Assembly (NCBI GenBank): GCA_029298735.1
Contig: JANSLP010000141.1
Span: 1-64,000 of the forward strand
Length of the DNA stretch: 64,000 nucleotides
From: Ophiostoma sp. CBS 140.51
Taxonomy: Eukaryota > Ascomycota > Sordariomycetes > Ophiostomatales > Ophiostomataceae
Direction of reading: 5' to 3'
Position 1 is the first letter of the stretch. Every line of letters begins with the position of its first letter. Below the pieces are notes generated by a model. That model saw only the letters and a list, made by a program, of their open reading frames with translations. It was not told the origin of the DNA and searched no databases. Shown here piece after piece: positions 31,932-43,740 of this stretch. The translations under genes were made by a program, and so were the position numbers.

Positions 31932-32842
31932 CTAGGCCCGAGCACGAGCATTGGCCCAGCCACGGCCCCGTCCACCTCTGCGGTTCCGCCGTCTGTTCTG
32001 CGAGACCTCCTGTGCCTGGCGTCTTTGCTCCTCCTCTCTTCCGCCCCCCTAGTTCTTTCAGGATGTACTAAAGATCGCGTGCCCCGCGGAGAGCTTGTAT
32101 GATATGGAAAGCTGACTTTGTGGTGGTCCCGGTCGATTCGAGGTCTCTCTTGGGGAGAAACTTGGTGTAAAACTAGAAGTTGCTGGCGAACAGGGCGTAA
32201 TCGTCACTCAGGCCATCGAGAAAGCGCAGGATAAACAAGGTCTCGGGGATGACGCAGCTCGGGTCGACGCTTTGGATGTCCCCGCGCAGCTTAGAAAGCT
32301 TCCCAAAATAGTCGTCGACGTCGTCACAATCGCCAAGCTCTATGGTGTTGTAATCTCTGAGTAGGTGGATGAGGTCGTACCGATTGGGTCCGTATCTCTC
32401 GCGGATGCGCTCCATGAGATCATACAGGTTTCTTTGGCGTGTCTCATTGCTGAGCGTGATAGTGAACTCGACGTTGTCGCCCAACCTGCTCTCCACACAG
32501 GCACAGGCTCTACAGTGGCTCATACGCCAGCTTTTGTGCTGTGTACTCGAGCCTGTACAAGACGCAGGCGCAAATCTCTTCTTGTCTGTCTTCCCAACGA
32601 GCAACTCTGTCGTCAAATTGTTGCTGGGTCTCTCCTGCACGCAGAGTAGAAGGCTTCTCTTTGTTCCGCTCCAGAAGGTCGCCAAAGTTCTCAGCGTGTA
32701 TAAATCCCAGCATACGAATTTCCCAGATCTGCCAGTCTGTACGAGACTCAAGCATTGGGACCCACATCAAATGTTCGCCGGAGATGTCGTGGACTGTTCT
32801 CACATCGTATCGTAAATCTGAACGGTCGGCCACGGCTGCCAT
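31932..32842 (-). pseudogene. Decayed copia-type (UBN2-like) gag relic
   Basis: Sequence related to the gag of Ty1/copia LTR retrotransposons, which builds the particle around the element RNA. Three minus-strand segments in changing frames give a continuous similarity. The first is 32842 to about 32515, with LESRTDWQIWEIRMLGF and AGETQQQFDDRVARWEDRQ. The second runs from about 32500 to 32173 with RQRNLYDLMERIRERYGPNR, LLRDYNTIELGDCDDVDDYF and SVDPSCVIPETLFILRFLDG. The third is an Arg/Gly-rich tail (RRRNRRGGRGRGWANARARA) ending at 31932. A frameshift near 32500, in-frame TAG codons at 32173 and 32068, and another frame change near 32040 break it. No protease, integrase, reverse transcriptase or LTR was recognised beside it, so this is an isolated gag. 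It was not reconstructed. Confidence 0.65.
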
Positions 32843-33746
32843 GGTTGCTGTTATGTGAAAAGAAAGGTTGTAATTGTGGAATATCGTAGGTCGAATAATT
32901 GTCTCATATAAAAAACGGCGTTGTGATGTTGGATTGTATCAATTGTATTATTGTGTTGTTCTCGTTAGATGAAGTTGATTGGAGGCGGTGACGACATCCT
33001 AAAGCAGTAAAACCCGACTTACAGAGAGGCAGACAAGGGTCTGCCGGGAAGGTCATGTGACCGTCGGTGCGGCATTGACGTGCCTTGTCCCACCACCGAC
33101 GAGCGAAGCTAGTCAATCACGCAATCGCCCTCCAGCCAATCGCAGTGCGCGATGGACCGAGCTCTCCCGTTTTTGCGCTTCTCGACGCCTCTCTTTTCAT
33201 GTCTTTAATGTCGTTTCTCCCCCAGATTTTCTGGGGTTTTGCTTCTTTCCCTCTATCATCTCCCTTCAAGGACCTCCTTTAGCCCTTTTCAACCTCAATT
33301 TCACCATTTTCGCTTCCCTGACGAAGACGTTATCCCCGGAAGAGTCCCAGCCTTCTGGACGACAGTGGAGACTCTACGACCCAAACGAGCCCAGCAAACC
33401 CAGCGCAGCGGACCAGACCGCAACGACGCCAGCAAGGTGTGGTGGTGGGAAGAGACAAGGCTCCGGAGGGGGGTGTGCACGCTCATTGGACAGACGGACG
33501 ACATGGCATCAAAGTCGAGGCATTATAAGTCAAAAAGCATTACACGTTGCAATAAAGATTTATACCAAAAACAGCTGAGTCAAAATCGTTCTCCTTCTGT
33601 CTCCTTTCCTTCCATCATATTATTCCAAGATCTGGACGTCGGTCCCCTACCCTTCCATGCTGGAGTCTTGCCCCCGTCGTCAAAGTCATATCGTCATAAC
33701 AAAAAAAAGAGTTGGATGTTTGTTTGGTGGTCGGTGCCCCTGGTGT
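32843..33746. other. Intergenic between gag relic and CDO1
   Basis: About 900 bases. The first 150 are AT-rich and could be the gag leader or a decayed LTR, but no clear TG..CA ends or primer-binding site is visible. The rest shows no gene. Confidence 0.45.
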
Positions 33747-34487
33747 TCAAGAGTCCTTGAGCAGCTTGCCATAGGCTGTGTAATAGCCACACTTGCTGAC
33801 GTGGGAGCATTTGCCCGTCTTCTCGTTGAAGACGTTGCAACCACCCTTGGCCACGTTGGGGGGAGTGTACACTGGAGAGAGGTGTTAGTATCAAGTGGTA
33901 CACGATGAGGAAAAGAAGGGGAACCTACAGTGCAAGGACACAGCAAAGTCGCTGCCCTTGTTCCAGATCTTGTGCACACCCAGCTCGTCGGCCATGTACG
34001 CGACGGCGTTCTCATGGTACGTCTTTTCCGACGTAATGATCATGGGCTGGGGCTCAGTGCTATCCGATGCCGAAGCCTCGGGAAAGGCATACCGTGTCTC
34101 CGTCAAGTCACCCTTGAGAATCTTCATCAAACAATGAGCATTGCCGTGGTCGTGGATGGGGCTGCCCTTGCCGGGCGACCAGACGAGCACCAACAGGTTG
34201 CTCTTGCCGTTGCCCTCGTCAACAAGGTTGCGGGTGTAGCCGCGCGAAGCATCACCAAAGTTGTAGGGCATCCACCCTTCATCGTTGGCGTCGTACTCTT
34301 CCATGAGACGGGTCAAGTGGTTGACGTCGACGTCGTCTGATGTCAAACCCGAAGACGGGCCCAGGGCCTGCTTGAGGGCTTTAACGAGCAGCTCGAACCG
34401 GCCGACATCCTCGGCACCACGATCATCGACGACACGATCGAGCGATGCGGACGCACCGGCAGTCATGGGCAAAACACTAATGGCCAT
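33747..34487 (-). CDS. CDO1: Cysteine dioxygenase
   Basis: Non-heme iron enzyme that oxidises L-cysteine with O2 to cysteine sulfinate, the first step toward sulfite or taurine. Two exons: 34487-33929 and 33871-33747 (57-nt intron), 227 aa from the ATG at 34487. The iron ligands are His112 and His114 in GSPIHDHGNAHC and His172 in GVHKIW. Cys119 and Tyr188 (in SLHLYTPPN) sit where the Cys-Tyr cofactor of CDO forms. The C-terminal exon gives the typical fungal end with KGGCNVFNEKTGKC and YYTAYGKLLKDS. A 17-codon upstream extension with another ATG (34538) is possible. The gene is divergent from the sulfite pump gene at 37858, with no other recognised gene between. Export of the sulfite formed downstream of this enzyme is the known partner function. 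Confidence 0.94.
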
Positions 34488-37400
34488 TGCGACGACGAAT
34501 CGAAGCGACGACAAATAACAAACGATAACAGCGACCACAAAGAACGACGACGGTTCAACGACGTCGACAACAAAGAATGGGTTCTAGGAGGATGGAATAA
34601 GATGATGGGTATCGAGGGGACGACAAAGCGACGACGACGATTATCGAGAGCGACAAAGAATGGTCTTTAGGAGGATGCGAAAGAGAAGAGAGTATTGTTG
34701 AGATGATGGGGTTCTAGGATGTCGTCTTAGGATGATTGAGTTCTAGGGGGGAGAGGAGGGATAATAAGGACACGTCGATGACAGCGGTACGGAAGAGTGG
34801 ACGACGACAGTGGAAGTGGGAAAGGGTTTGGTGGGAGGGACAGGGGATGGTGGTGGGTCGGGCGATTTCGATTCTTTATCGTCGACAAACTTGCTCTCTT
34901 CTCAAGTGAGGGGAAAAGAAAAAGAGGGAAGTCGCCTGATAAGGAATGGGGTTGCGCCGGAATGTACAGGTGTACAGTGTGTCAGGGGGAAGGAGGGATG
35001 GGGATGGAAGTGGAAGGGGGAAGGGTGTGTGAGAGATGGAATCGTCAAAGGCAACGAAAGCAATGGGATAAGATTGGGAGCAACGAAGAAGGAGAGAGAG
35101 GCAGTGTCATACGACTTGACCGAACGACTTGGCTTTAGTTTGCGCTTGTTGTTGTGGTGCACCTCGGTGGTCCCTTCTCTTTCTTGCTTTGATTCTCCAA
35201 TCTTTCCTTCCTTCGTTTCTTTGGCTTCGTCTTTGTTCCTTCCTCTTTTTGCACCCTATGGCGGATGGTGGCGGCTGCGCTACGGCAAAGGAGAAGAAGA
35301 AAAAAACCTTGGCGCCTGCCTTGGAACTCGTGTCGCCGGGGGTGCTGTGCTGGCGTTGTCCTGCGGTACGGCGGTATTGTTTTTGTCAAACGACAAACGA
35401 ACTCCTCGATCAGGAAAAAACGAAACGAAAAAGAAAGCCGATCTCGGGTTTGTGGGGGGTCACCGACTGCCGGCCGATGAAATAGGGAAGTCGCGGGTCG
35501 CAGGGCGTTGGGGTTGCGTTGCGCGCAGTTGCGGTGGAGGGAAGGTACAACCGTCGCTCAAAGTCTTCTTTGTCGCCGTGGAAGGTACAAGTTTTGTCAA
35601 CGTGGGCGGACGTGGGTTGTCGCCGTGGGAGTTGGATTGTCGTTGGAGGTTATCGAGTGGATCTCCTTTGCCTCGGATGTTCACCTTGTTCGCCAATGGT
35701 TGAGGTCGAGGGTTGCAGACGGGGGTACGGACTCGTCGTGCAGGTTGTGCAACATGATAAAGTTGAGAACTGAGAGAACAGAAAATTGAAGAATTAAAAC
35801 TGTCTTTTCAAGAGTGCGTTTCTTTGTCACTATCTTGCGCACATTTTTAGTGGCAGTTTCTGAGAAAGGTCGAGAAGTGTCAGAAATGGTCACAGGGAAG
35901 AGTCGGGAACTACGGAGGTCGCTAGAAACTGGAAGGGAAGCGTTTATGGGGGCGTTTTTGATCATTTTGGCGGCCATTAATGGGTCCCTCGACAGTGGAG
36001 CAAGGCGACGAGGAGGCTAAGACCGGAACAGGAGATGAAAATGGATATAGAGATAGGCAAGGTGACAGGGCCGAATAACGGTCAGAATGACAGACACTGG
36101 CGGCTTCTTTCCCTTCTTTCCCTTCATTTTGGCCGCTGTGGAAGACCGACAAAGGCGGTAGAAGGCGGTAGCGTCGGCGTCAGATAAGGTGAAGTTTCGC
36201 TCTCACCCTCACATCACAGTGAGCAATAGCGCTCCATCGCCCACCTGTAGCACACCGTGCGCCATCCTCTTTGGGCCCTTTGGGGGCGGGGTCACTGGGG
36301 TGGCATGAGTACGTAAGAGCGGAAAATGTGCAGTCAGAACAGTCAGACTCTCCCAAAAGTCACCGGTCGCGGCTACCGCCGGAGGGGCAGCTGAACGTGT
36401 GAATTGTAGCCAACCACAGGGCACGGACACTGTGCGGCCTGAACTGTGGGGCTCTGAACGGCAAGGCGAAGGTGCTGGAGAGGAACAGCAAAATCCAAAC
36501 CGACGAATGTGAGGCCTGTCTTTCAACGCCTCTTGAGATTCCAGTATTTTGTTTTGGTCACATGGCCGTTGTGCATCATGGGCCTAGCTTTCTCGTGACG
36601 TAACAATAAATTGCTGTGCTTGGGGGTCAAAGTCGCCTTTTCAGAAAGGGCGGAGAAGCGTTGCTTTATATTACGTGAGAGCTCCGTATGCGGTGACGGG
36701 TTGAAATGAAGTTGAGTCGAGACAATAAACACAGAAACACAAAAACTGACAACCAGGCCACGATATACTCTCTGCCGCGTCCAGCAGCCTCGCCGAGCCA
36801 GGGTTGCGGCCAGGCCGTGCCGTGTTGCAATCGCAGGGCTGTACCTGGCATAAAGAGATCCCAGGATCGTTCTCAATCTAGACCCAGGAAAAGAAAAAAG
36901 AAACGTGTGACTCCTCTTGCTTTATAAGGAAAATCAAAACGGGGCCCGTCCAGTCGGCATTGGTCCGGCGGTCGAGGCTTCGTGGAGTCATCGTCGTTGA
37001 AACTCCGTGTTGTCGTCTCGTGGTTTTTATGTATTTTTGGATGTTTGCTGGGCTAGAAGTTGCAACGGCACCGAGAACCGCCGGTAACTCTGGTCGGGAA
37101 GGGATGATTTAGCGTGGCCAGACTACCTGAGAGGGAGAAATCTCGGCAAGGTGGGCGGCGAAGGCGCTTTCTGTTTCCTTCCCCGTCTTTTTTTCATGTC
37201 GGTGTGCCGGACCCACGCTAAGAAAAAAAATATGGACGAAAAAAATGATCGAGAATGCAAAAGCACGAAAATTGATCAGGGAAGGTGCATGAGAGCTTTC
37301 CCTTGGCTTCCCTTACTCCTCGCGAAAGACTGTTGGCGTCAATCGTCATTGGTGGGAAGGCGCGGCTCGCTGGCAGCGATCGTCCGCGCTGCCTTGCTTC

Positions 37401-37857
37401 CTTCCACGAAGCTGGTTGCCCGCATTTTACGATTGCCGAACAAGAAAATAGCAACTCAAATAAAAGAAGAGGCGAATCCCGTATAATTTCGTGTCGACAT
37501 TTCTTTTTGTCTTCTTTTTGCGAAAGTCAAAGCTGACATCTTCTCTCTAATCTGTCCTGTCAACGAGTCGAGCACGAAAAAGCATTTTATTGATCGCATT
37601 GCATCTTGAGCTTGCAAGCTTCACTTTTGGTTACTCACCTTCGCATCGACGCCACCACATCTTTTCGGCACCCCCTCTTATTTCTTCTCCTCCCTTTGCC
37701 ACCTTCTCGTACCAAATCTCTAGATTCAACTTCTCTTTCTCTTCAACCCAATCGTGGAAACGGCTCGTCCCTTTCTGCACCTGCATCACACCCTCCCTTT
37801 CGCAAATACTTGCATCTTCTACCTTTCTTTTTCACATCTTTTGATGACAACATCACG
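34488..37857. promoter_or_regulatory. 3.4 kb divergent intergenic region between CDO1 and SSU1-like gene
   Basis: No recognisable gene lies here. Next to CDO1 the sequence is rich in GAC/CGA and carries two diverged copies of a 25-base unit (listed separately). The SSU1 side is CT-rich. Both promoters must lie in this interval. By eye I did not find a convincing CYS3/MetR-type site (ATGRYRYCAT). The size is large for this genome region, so a non-coding transcript cannot be excluded. Confidence 0.4.
34570..34677. repeat. Degenerate direct repeat upstream of CDO1
   Basis: ACAAAGAATGGGTTCTAGG plus AGGATG at 34570-34594 recurs as ACAAAGAATGGTCTTTAGG plus AGGATG at 34653-34677 (three differences). 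Shorter relatives of the TTCTAGG core follow near 34711 and 34740. The copies lie within 200 bases of the CDO1 start, in its promoter or leader. Confidence 0.7.
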
Positions 37858-39637
37858 ATGCCTGCATACATACCAGATCCGTTAACCCCCTCGCCCAATG
37901 GCAGCGGCATCTTCTTCCACACGCTGCGCCAGGCCAATGCCAGCTCCGAGAACGTCGACAACACCGACAGCACGAGCATAGCCGACCGTCTAAACACCAG
38001 CAACAGCAATACCACGACTGTCAACAACTCTGCAAACAACTCTGCAAACAACTCTACCAACAACAACACAACCTGCTCAGCTGTCGCTACTGGAGTCACT
38101 TCACCTAGCCTACACGAGCGCGATATCGAAAAGGAGGCCGGTGTCCCGGCGGTACCAGTCGATAGCAACACCTCATCCCACGACACCATCAACGCGGGCG
38201 CCGACCAAGATGTTCCTGCATGCGCCAATGCCGCCCCTCACCCACCCCCCGCAGCTGCTGCACCTCCATGCAACGGCGGCAGAAACAGTGGCATCAAGAT
38301 CTTGCCATGCGGCGCCGTCGTCGCAGTTAACGACAAGGAGAACCGTGGCTGGCACAGGATTGTGCGCAACTTTACGCCGTCGTGGTTCTCTGTGAGCATG
38401 GGCACGGGTGTCGTTTCGATCCTGCTGCACAACCTGCCCTACAACGCCCACTGGGTGTGGTACATTTCTGTCGTCGTCTTCTGCCTCAACATCTTTCTGT
38501 TTATTACGTTCTCGCTCATTACGATTACGCGCTACGTCCTGTACCCGGAAATCTGGAACGTCATGATCAAGCACCCGTCGCAGTCGCTGTTCCTGGGATG
38601 TATCCCCATGGCCTTTTCCAGTAAGTCCACCAAACATCCCTACTATTTGATATACGTATACTAATGTTCTCAGCCATCGTCAAAATGATGGTTCTTGTCT
38701 GTACACCCTGGGGCAACTGGGCAATCTACTTGACCTGGGGATTCTGGTGGGTCGACGTCATCGGCTCCTGCGCATGCAGCCTGATTATTCCATTTGTCGT
38801 GTAAGTTCATCACGCCTCGTACTCATATAACCGTTTGTCAATTTGGCCTCTAACAATACCAGTGTCCACCACCATCGCAACCAGCTTTCCCACATGACGG
38901 CCGCTCTTCTTCTGCCCGTCGTGCCCGTCGTTGTTGCCGCTGCCTCTGGCAGCATGATCGCCGAGGTTCTTCCCGACCGCTCGCATGCCATCACCACGAT
39001 CGTCGCCTCCTATATCGTCTGGGGCCTCGGCGAATGCTTCTCCTTCTTCATCATGACCGTGTACTTTTTGCGCCTCCAGATTCACGATCTTCCGCCTCGC
39101 GAAGTCATTGTCTCCGTCTTCTTGCCCATCGGCCCTCTTGGTCAGGGTGGCTTTGCCATCCAGCAGCTCGGCAAGGTCGCCTACGAGCTTCTCCCCATCA
39201 CGGGTGCTTTCAACGGCGCCGTCATTGACGGCAGCCAGCCCGGCGCTATGGAGGCTACGGCCATGTTCGGCGGTACCGTCCTGTACATGTTTGGCATCCT
39301 TGCCGGCTTCTTCCTGTGGGGCGCCGCGCTGGGTTGGCTGGCTTTTGCTCTCATCTCCATCATGACCACCAAGTCCTTCCCCTTCAACATGGGCTGGTGG
39401 GGCTTTGTCTTCCCCCTCGGCGTCTTTACCGGCTGCACAGGAATGCTGGCTACCGAGCTGTCGAGCACCTTCTTCAAGGTCATCACTATGATCTTTTCAG
39501 CGTCCGTGTTTTGCCTGTGGATCTTGGTGGCCGTCAAGACGTCCATCATGGTCTACCACGGCAATATGTTTTATGCGCCCTGTCTGCGCGATCTGCGGCC
39601 CAAAGAGGAGCAGCCGGGCGGCAAGCGGACGGCCTAA
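37858..39637 (+). CDS. SSU1: SSU1-type sulfite efflux transporter (TDT family)
   Basis: Membrane protein of the tellurite-resistance/dicarboxylate transporter (TDT) family. Fungal SSU1 exports sulfite across the plasma membrane. Three exons: 37858-38620, 38674-38800 and 38863-39637, 554 aa. The first 175 residues are hydrophilic and very Asn/Ser/Thr-rich (NNSANNSANNSTNNNTT), an extension beyond the usual length of about 400-460. The membrane part begins with RNFTPSWFSVSMGTGVVSIL, the family signature, and contains about ten hydrophobic helices, including LVCTPWGNWAIYLTWGFWWV, FLPIGPLGQGGFAIQQLG and MGWWGFVFPLGVFTGCTGML. The ATG is the first in the frame. Other TDT members carry malate, but the start of the core domain is closest to SSU1. 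The divergent partner CDO1 supports sulfite as substrate. Confidence 0.87.
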
Positions 39638-40272
39638 ACCGCACACGTCCTTCTATTAATACTTTCCGACCTTTTGTTCTTCAACACTTTTGTCAACATT
39701 TTTGCATAGAGCGAGCGAGGCAGGTGGCGTTTTCTTTTTCTCTTCTTTTCAGTGTCTTTTTTTCAACAATTTGCATGGCGGAGCATGAGCAGCGGCGATG
39801 AAAAAGTGCATTTTTATACCATGATAGACCGAGATAGACTTTGAGATTTTTGTACGTTAATTTTTAATCATTCACATTACTATAATAATCATGATACAGA
39901 TGTTCGGTTTGTGAATTGAAGGATTATGGCCCAGTCAGTATCGTCGCATTGTGACTTACACGAACGGTTTGACGCACAATAGTGGGCTCCGAATATAGGT
40001 GGGGCTACGCTACAGGATCCCCTGAATGACTAAGTTTTCAGTGCCCTCCCCCAGCCTGCAGCACGGTAAGCATGGCGAATTATGAGGGGTTCGATGGCAA
40101 TCGGCGAACATGGTGTGCACTATCAAAATTTCCTCCGTATTTAGCCTTTCTCACCAAAAAAAAGTTTGGACCAAACAGAAAAAAAAGGCGGCTCGACATT
40201 TCGACAACCTTAGTTGCAGCATCACGACTGCTACACCGCCCCGAGCTGAGTTTCATATCTGCGCTCCTCACA
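39638..40272. other. Intergenic, no gene seen
   Basis: About 635 bases between two plus-strand genes, AT-rich. It holds the SSU1 3' end and the TYW1 promoter. Confidence 0.5.
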
Positions 40273-43009
40273 ATGAACGTAACCATGGCCTCACCGTCCT
40301 GGGCGAGCAGCCCGTTCATTCGGGATTTGGTGGATGGTAAAGCATCCTCTCTTTGCATTATCACGACTTCATCCAAAGCGCATACTAACAAATGCAGCTG
40401 CCACCGACGCATGGCACACGTATCGCATCCCCATCCTGCTAGCCACTTTCGTCGCCCTTGTCTCGCTGCGCATCTACCTGCACGTCACCGGCAGCGCGGA
40501 CGACAAGGAAGGCCTCCTCGTTTTCCCCAAGATCTACGACACTGCGACCGCATCGACCGACGAGAAGAAGAAGCTTCAGCAACAAGAACAGCCATCAGTC
40601 CAAGAAGAGGTCAAGATCGCCGTTCTCCAGCAAACCAAGACCATCTCCTACCCCGGCTCCGCCAACGACAAGAAGAAGACGAGCACTCCGGCTGCGAAGA
40701 AGGCCAAGCCGACGACTGCGACCGACAAGGCTGCATCTACATCGACTCCCAAGACCGCGGCTGGCCCGCGCCGGATCAAGGGTGAACTGCCCAAGGGTGG
40801 CGCCTCTGCTGCCGCTCGTGTGCCCACGCGCATCCAGACCATTGTCTTTTACACGTCCATTACCGGCGCTACAGCCAAGATTGTCCGTGACTATGCCGCC
40901 AGACTGAGCACAACTTTGAAGGAGCTGAAACTGTCCGAGGGCGCAGACAACAACGTCTTTGCGCCTGCTGAAGTCCTGGACATTGCCGAGGTCGACCTCG
41001 ACGAGTATTTTATCACGCCTCCCAAGGCGGCTGGCGCCGATGCCACGGCTGTGGATGACGGCTCAGCTCCTACGACCGACTACTTTTACCTCTTCCTCGT
41101 CCCCAGCTACAACATCGACTCCATCAACGACACATTTCTCGAGCACCTCAAAGAAACCCACCACGATTTCCGCATCGACACCGCCCCGCTCGCGCCTCTG
41201 CTGGGCTACTCCGTCTTTGGCTTTGGCGACCGTGAACACTGGCCCACCGAGGACGAGGGCTTCTGCTTCCAGGCCAAGGAGCTCGACAAGTGGATGGCCA
41301 AGCTGACGGGCCGCAAGCGCGCGTTCCCCATGGGCGTCGGCAACACCAAGACGGACGCCATGGTGCGGCTGACGGAATGGTCCGAGGGCGTCGTCGACGT
41401 TCTGGGCCTCGTTGCGCGAACAGGGAGCCTCGGTACCGGCGTGCGTGGCTCGGGCGATGCCGTCGAGACGGATGACGAGGATGAGGATGAAGCGAGCGAT
41501 GTTGACGACGGTGGCGACGCCTTTGACGACGGCAGCAACGAGGACGATGCCGAGGCTGACGCTGACAACGACGATGTTCTGTTTGGTGTCAATGCGGCGC
41601 GCAAGGCCAATGTCACACGATTGAAGAAGGCTGGCGTCATTGACGATGTTGAGGACTTGGGCCGTCTGCTGCAGAGTTCCAAAGAGGATGATGCTACCAC
41701 TGGTGCTGAGGATGCTGCTGAGGCTCCTGGCACCAACGTCAACAAGGCACCCATTGCCATTGACTTTACCACATACGGCGCCAACGGTAATGGCAATGGC
41801 ACCGCCAACGGCGGCCCGCGCCGGGTCGGCAAGAAGGCTGCTGCACCCGCACCCAAGGAGATGGTCGCCAAGGACACACCTACCTACAAGTCCTTGACCA
41901 AGCAGGGCTATGCTATTGTCGGCTCCCACTCGGGCGTCAAGATCTGCCGCTGGACCAAGTCTGCTCTGCGCGGCCGTGGTTCCTGCTACAAGTATTCTTT
42001 CTATGGCATCAACTCCCACCAGTGCATGGAGACTACGCCCTCGCTCTCGTGCTCCAACAAGTGCGTCTTTTGCTGGCGCCACGGTACCAACCCTGTGGGA
42101 ACCACCTGGCGCTGGGTTGTCGACCCGCCAGACCTCATCTTTAACGGCGTCAAGGCCAACCACTACCAAAAGATTAAGATGATGCGTGGTGTGCCTGGTG
42201 TGCGTGCCGAGCGGTTCAATGAGGCCATGCGCATCCGCCACTGTGCTCTGTCACTTGTCGGCGAGCCCATCTTTTACCCGCACATCAACGAGTTCCTGGG
42301 CATGCTGCACAACGAGAATATTTCTTCGTTCCTCGTCTGCAACGCCCAGCACCCGGACCAGCTCGCCGCCCTCCACCACGTCACCCAGCTTTATGTGTCG
42401 ATTGACGCCTCCAACCGCGAGACTCTGCGCAAGATCGACCGTCCGCTGCACCGCGACTTTTGGGAACGCTTCCAGCGCTGCCTCGCTATTCTGCGCGAGG
42501 TCCGCTTCCGGCAACGCACCGTTTTCCGTCTGACGCTCGTCAAGGGCTTTAACATTGACGACGAAGTTCAGGGGTATGCTGACTTGGTCGAACAGGCCCT
42601 GCCCTGCTTCATCGAGGTCAAGGGTGTCACCTTCTGCGGCACGTCCACGTCCGCCGGCGTCGGCCTCACCATGGCCAACGTCCCCTTTTACCACGAGGTC
42701 GTGCAGTTTGTCACCGCTCTTGAAAAGGAGCTGCAGAGCCGCGGTCTTGCCTACGGCCTGGCCGCCGAGCACGCCCACAGTTGCTGTGTCCTGCTAGCGA
42801 GCGAGCGCTTCAAGCGCGACGGGAAGTGGCACACAGTCATTGACTACGACAAATTTTTCAACCTGCTCCGCGAAAAGGGTCCCCAGGGCGACTTTACGCC
42901 CGAGGACTACATGGGCCCGCCGACAGCCGAGTGGGCGACTTGGGGCCAGGGTGGTTTCGACCCGCGTGACCAGCGTGTCGACCGCAAGGGACGGCCGATT
43001 GAGCGGTAG
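40273..43009 (+). CDS. TYW1: tRNA wybutosine-synthesizing protein 1 (TYW1)
   Basis: Radical SAM enzyme that condenses N1-methylguanosine-37 of tRNA-Phe with pyruvate to form the tricyclic 4-demethylwyosine, the second step of wybutosine synthesis. Two exons, 40273-40336 and 40398-43009 (61-nt intron), 891 aa. An N-terminal hydrophobic helix (RIPILLATFVALVSLRIYL, about residues 31-49) suggests membrane anchoring. The flavodoxin-like domain begins RIQTIVFYTSITGATAKI (about 165) and includes GYSVFGFGDREHWP. An acidic disordered linker follows. The catalytic domain has the Cx3Cx2C cluster in SCSNKCVFCWRHGTNP (Cys573, Cys577, Cys580), GEPIFYPHINEF, YVSIDASNRETLRKID and VKGVTFCGTS. The first ATG is preferred, and a second lies four codons later. 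The partner enzymes of the pathway are not in the window. Confidence 0.95.
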
Positions 43010-43740
43010 AAAGTCGTGACGGTCTCGAGATGGGAATACTAAACATGGAGTTCTAGTTCATATAGTGGGAGTTTATCTAGCAACAAAAGTAAATTTCAAT
43101 ATTTCTTGTCACAAATCACCGCCATCACTCATGTTTTTTGTAATTTTGATTTTATTTTTGGATATCTCCCCATCTAAATAGTGTCCGCTTCCATGCAACC
43201 CAAAGTTTTTCCCCCAAGAGACTAAAAAAGAAAAGAGGGCGCAGTAATCGTGATCCAGTCATAAAAAAAAAGGAACAGAGGATGTACCAAAATAAATAGG
43301 GAGTTCAAAGAAAGAAGAGAGAAAAAGAAAAGAAACCAAAATCCCAATTAAAAACAAGCCATCAACAGAGAAGACGACATCACCACAAGCAGACTTGCCA
43401 GTTTTGATACCTCGTCCCCCCAGTCATGTCAATGTTCTCTTTTCAAACAAAACCCAATAAAAAAAGAGACGCTTCCTACCATAAAGTTCGTGTTTCTTGT
43501 ATGTTTCTTCTTTCGTCGTCGTCCGTAACAAGAAGGGCAGCCCTTCTTGACATATTTTTTTTGTGCGCGGTTTATATAAAGAGTGGAGCGGGTGGTCCCA
43601 TGGACCATGAGTGTTCAATAAAATTGTTCAATTTATTGAACCAAGTAATGCAGATGGCGTGTATATCTTGCATAGTAGATGCAAAGGGTAAATGCGGAAG
43701 GCAGGAAAGGAGGGCGTGTTACGTTCTCTCAAGAACACAT
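43010..43740. other. Convergent 3' region between TYW1 and TOM20
   Basis: About 730 bases, AT-rich with many A-runs. No gene is seen. Confidence 0.5.

Noticed and set aside
34810..35703. A 297-codon plus-strand frame between CDO1 and SSU1
   Set aside because: Strongly Gly/Lys/Trp-biased low-complexity translation of purine-rich DNA, no domain, poor start.
41063..42241. Long minus-strand open frame (about 390 codons) opposite TYW1
   Set aside because: It mirrors codon bias of the TYW1 exon, has no recognisable domain, and the plus strand is clearly the gene.
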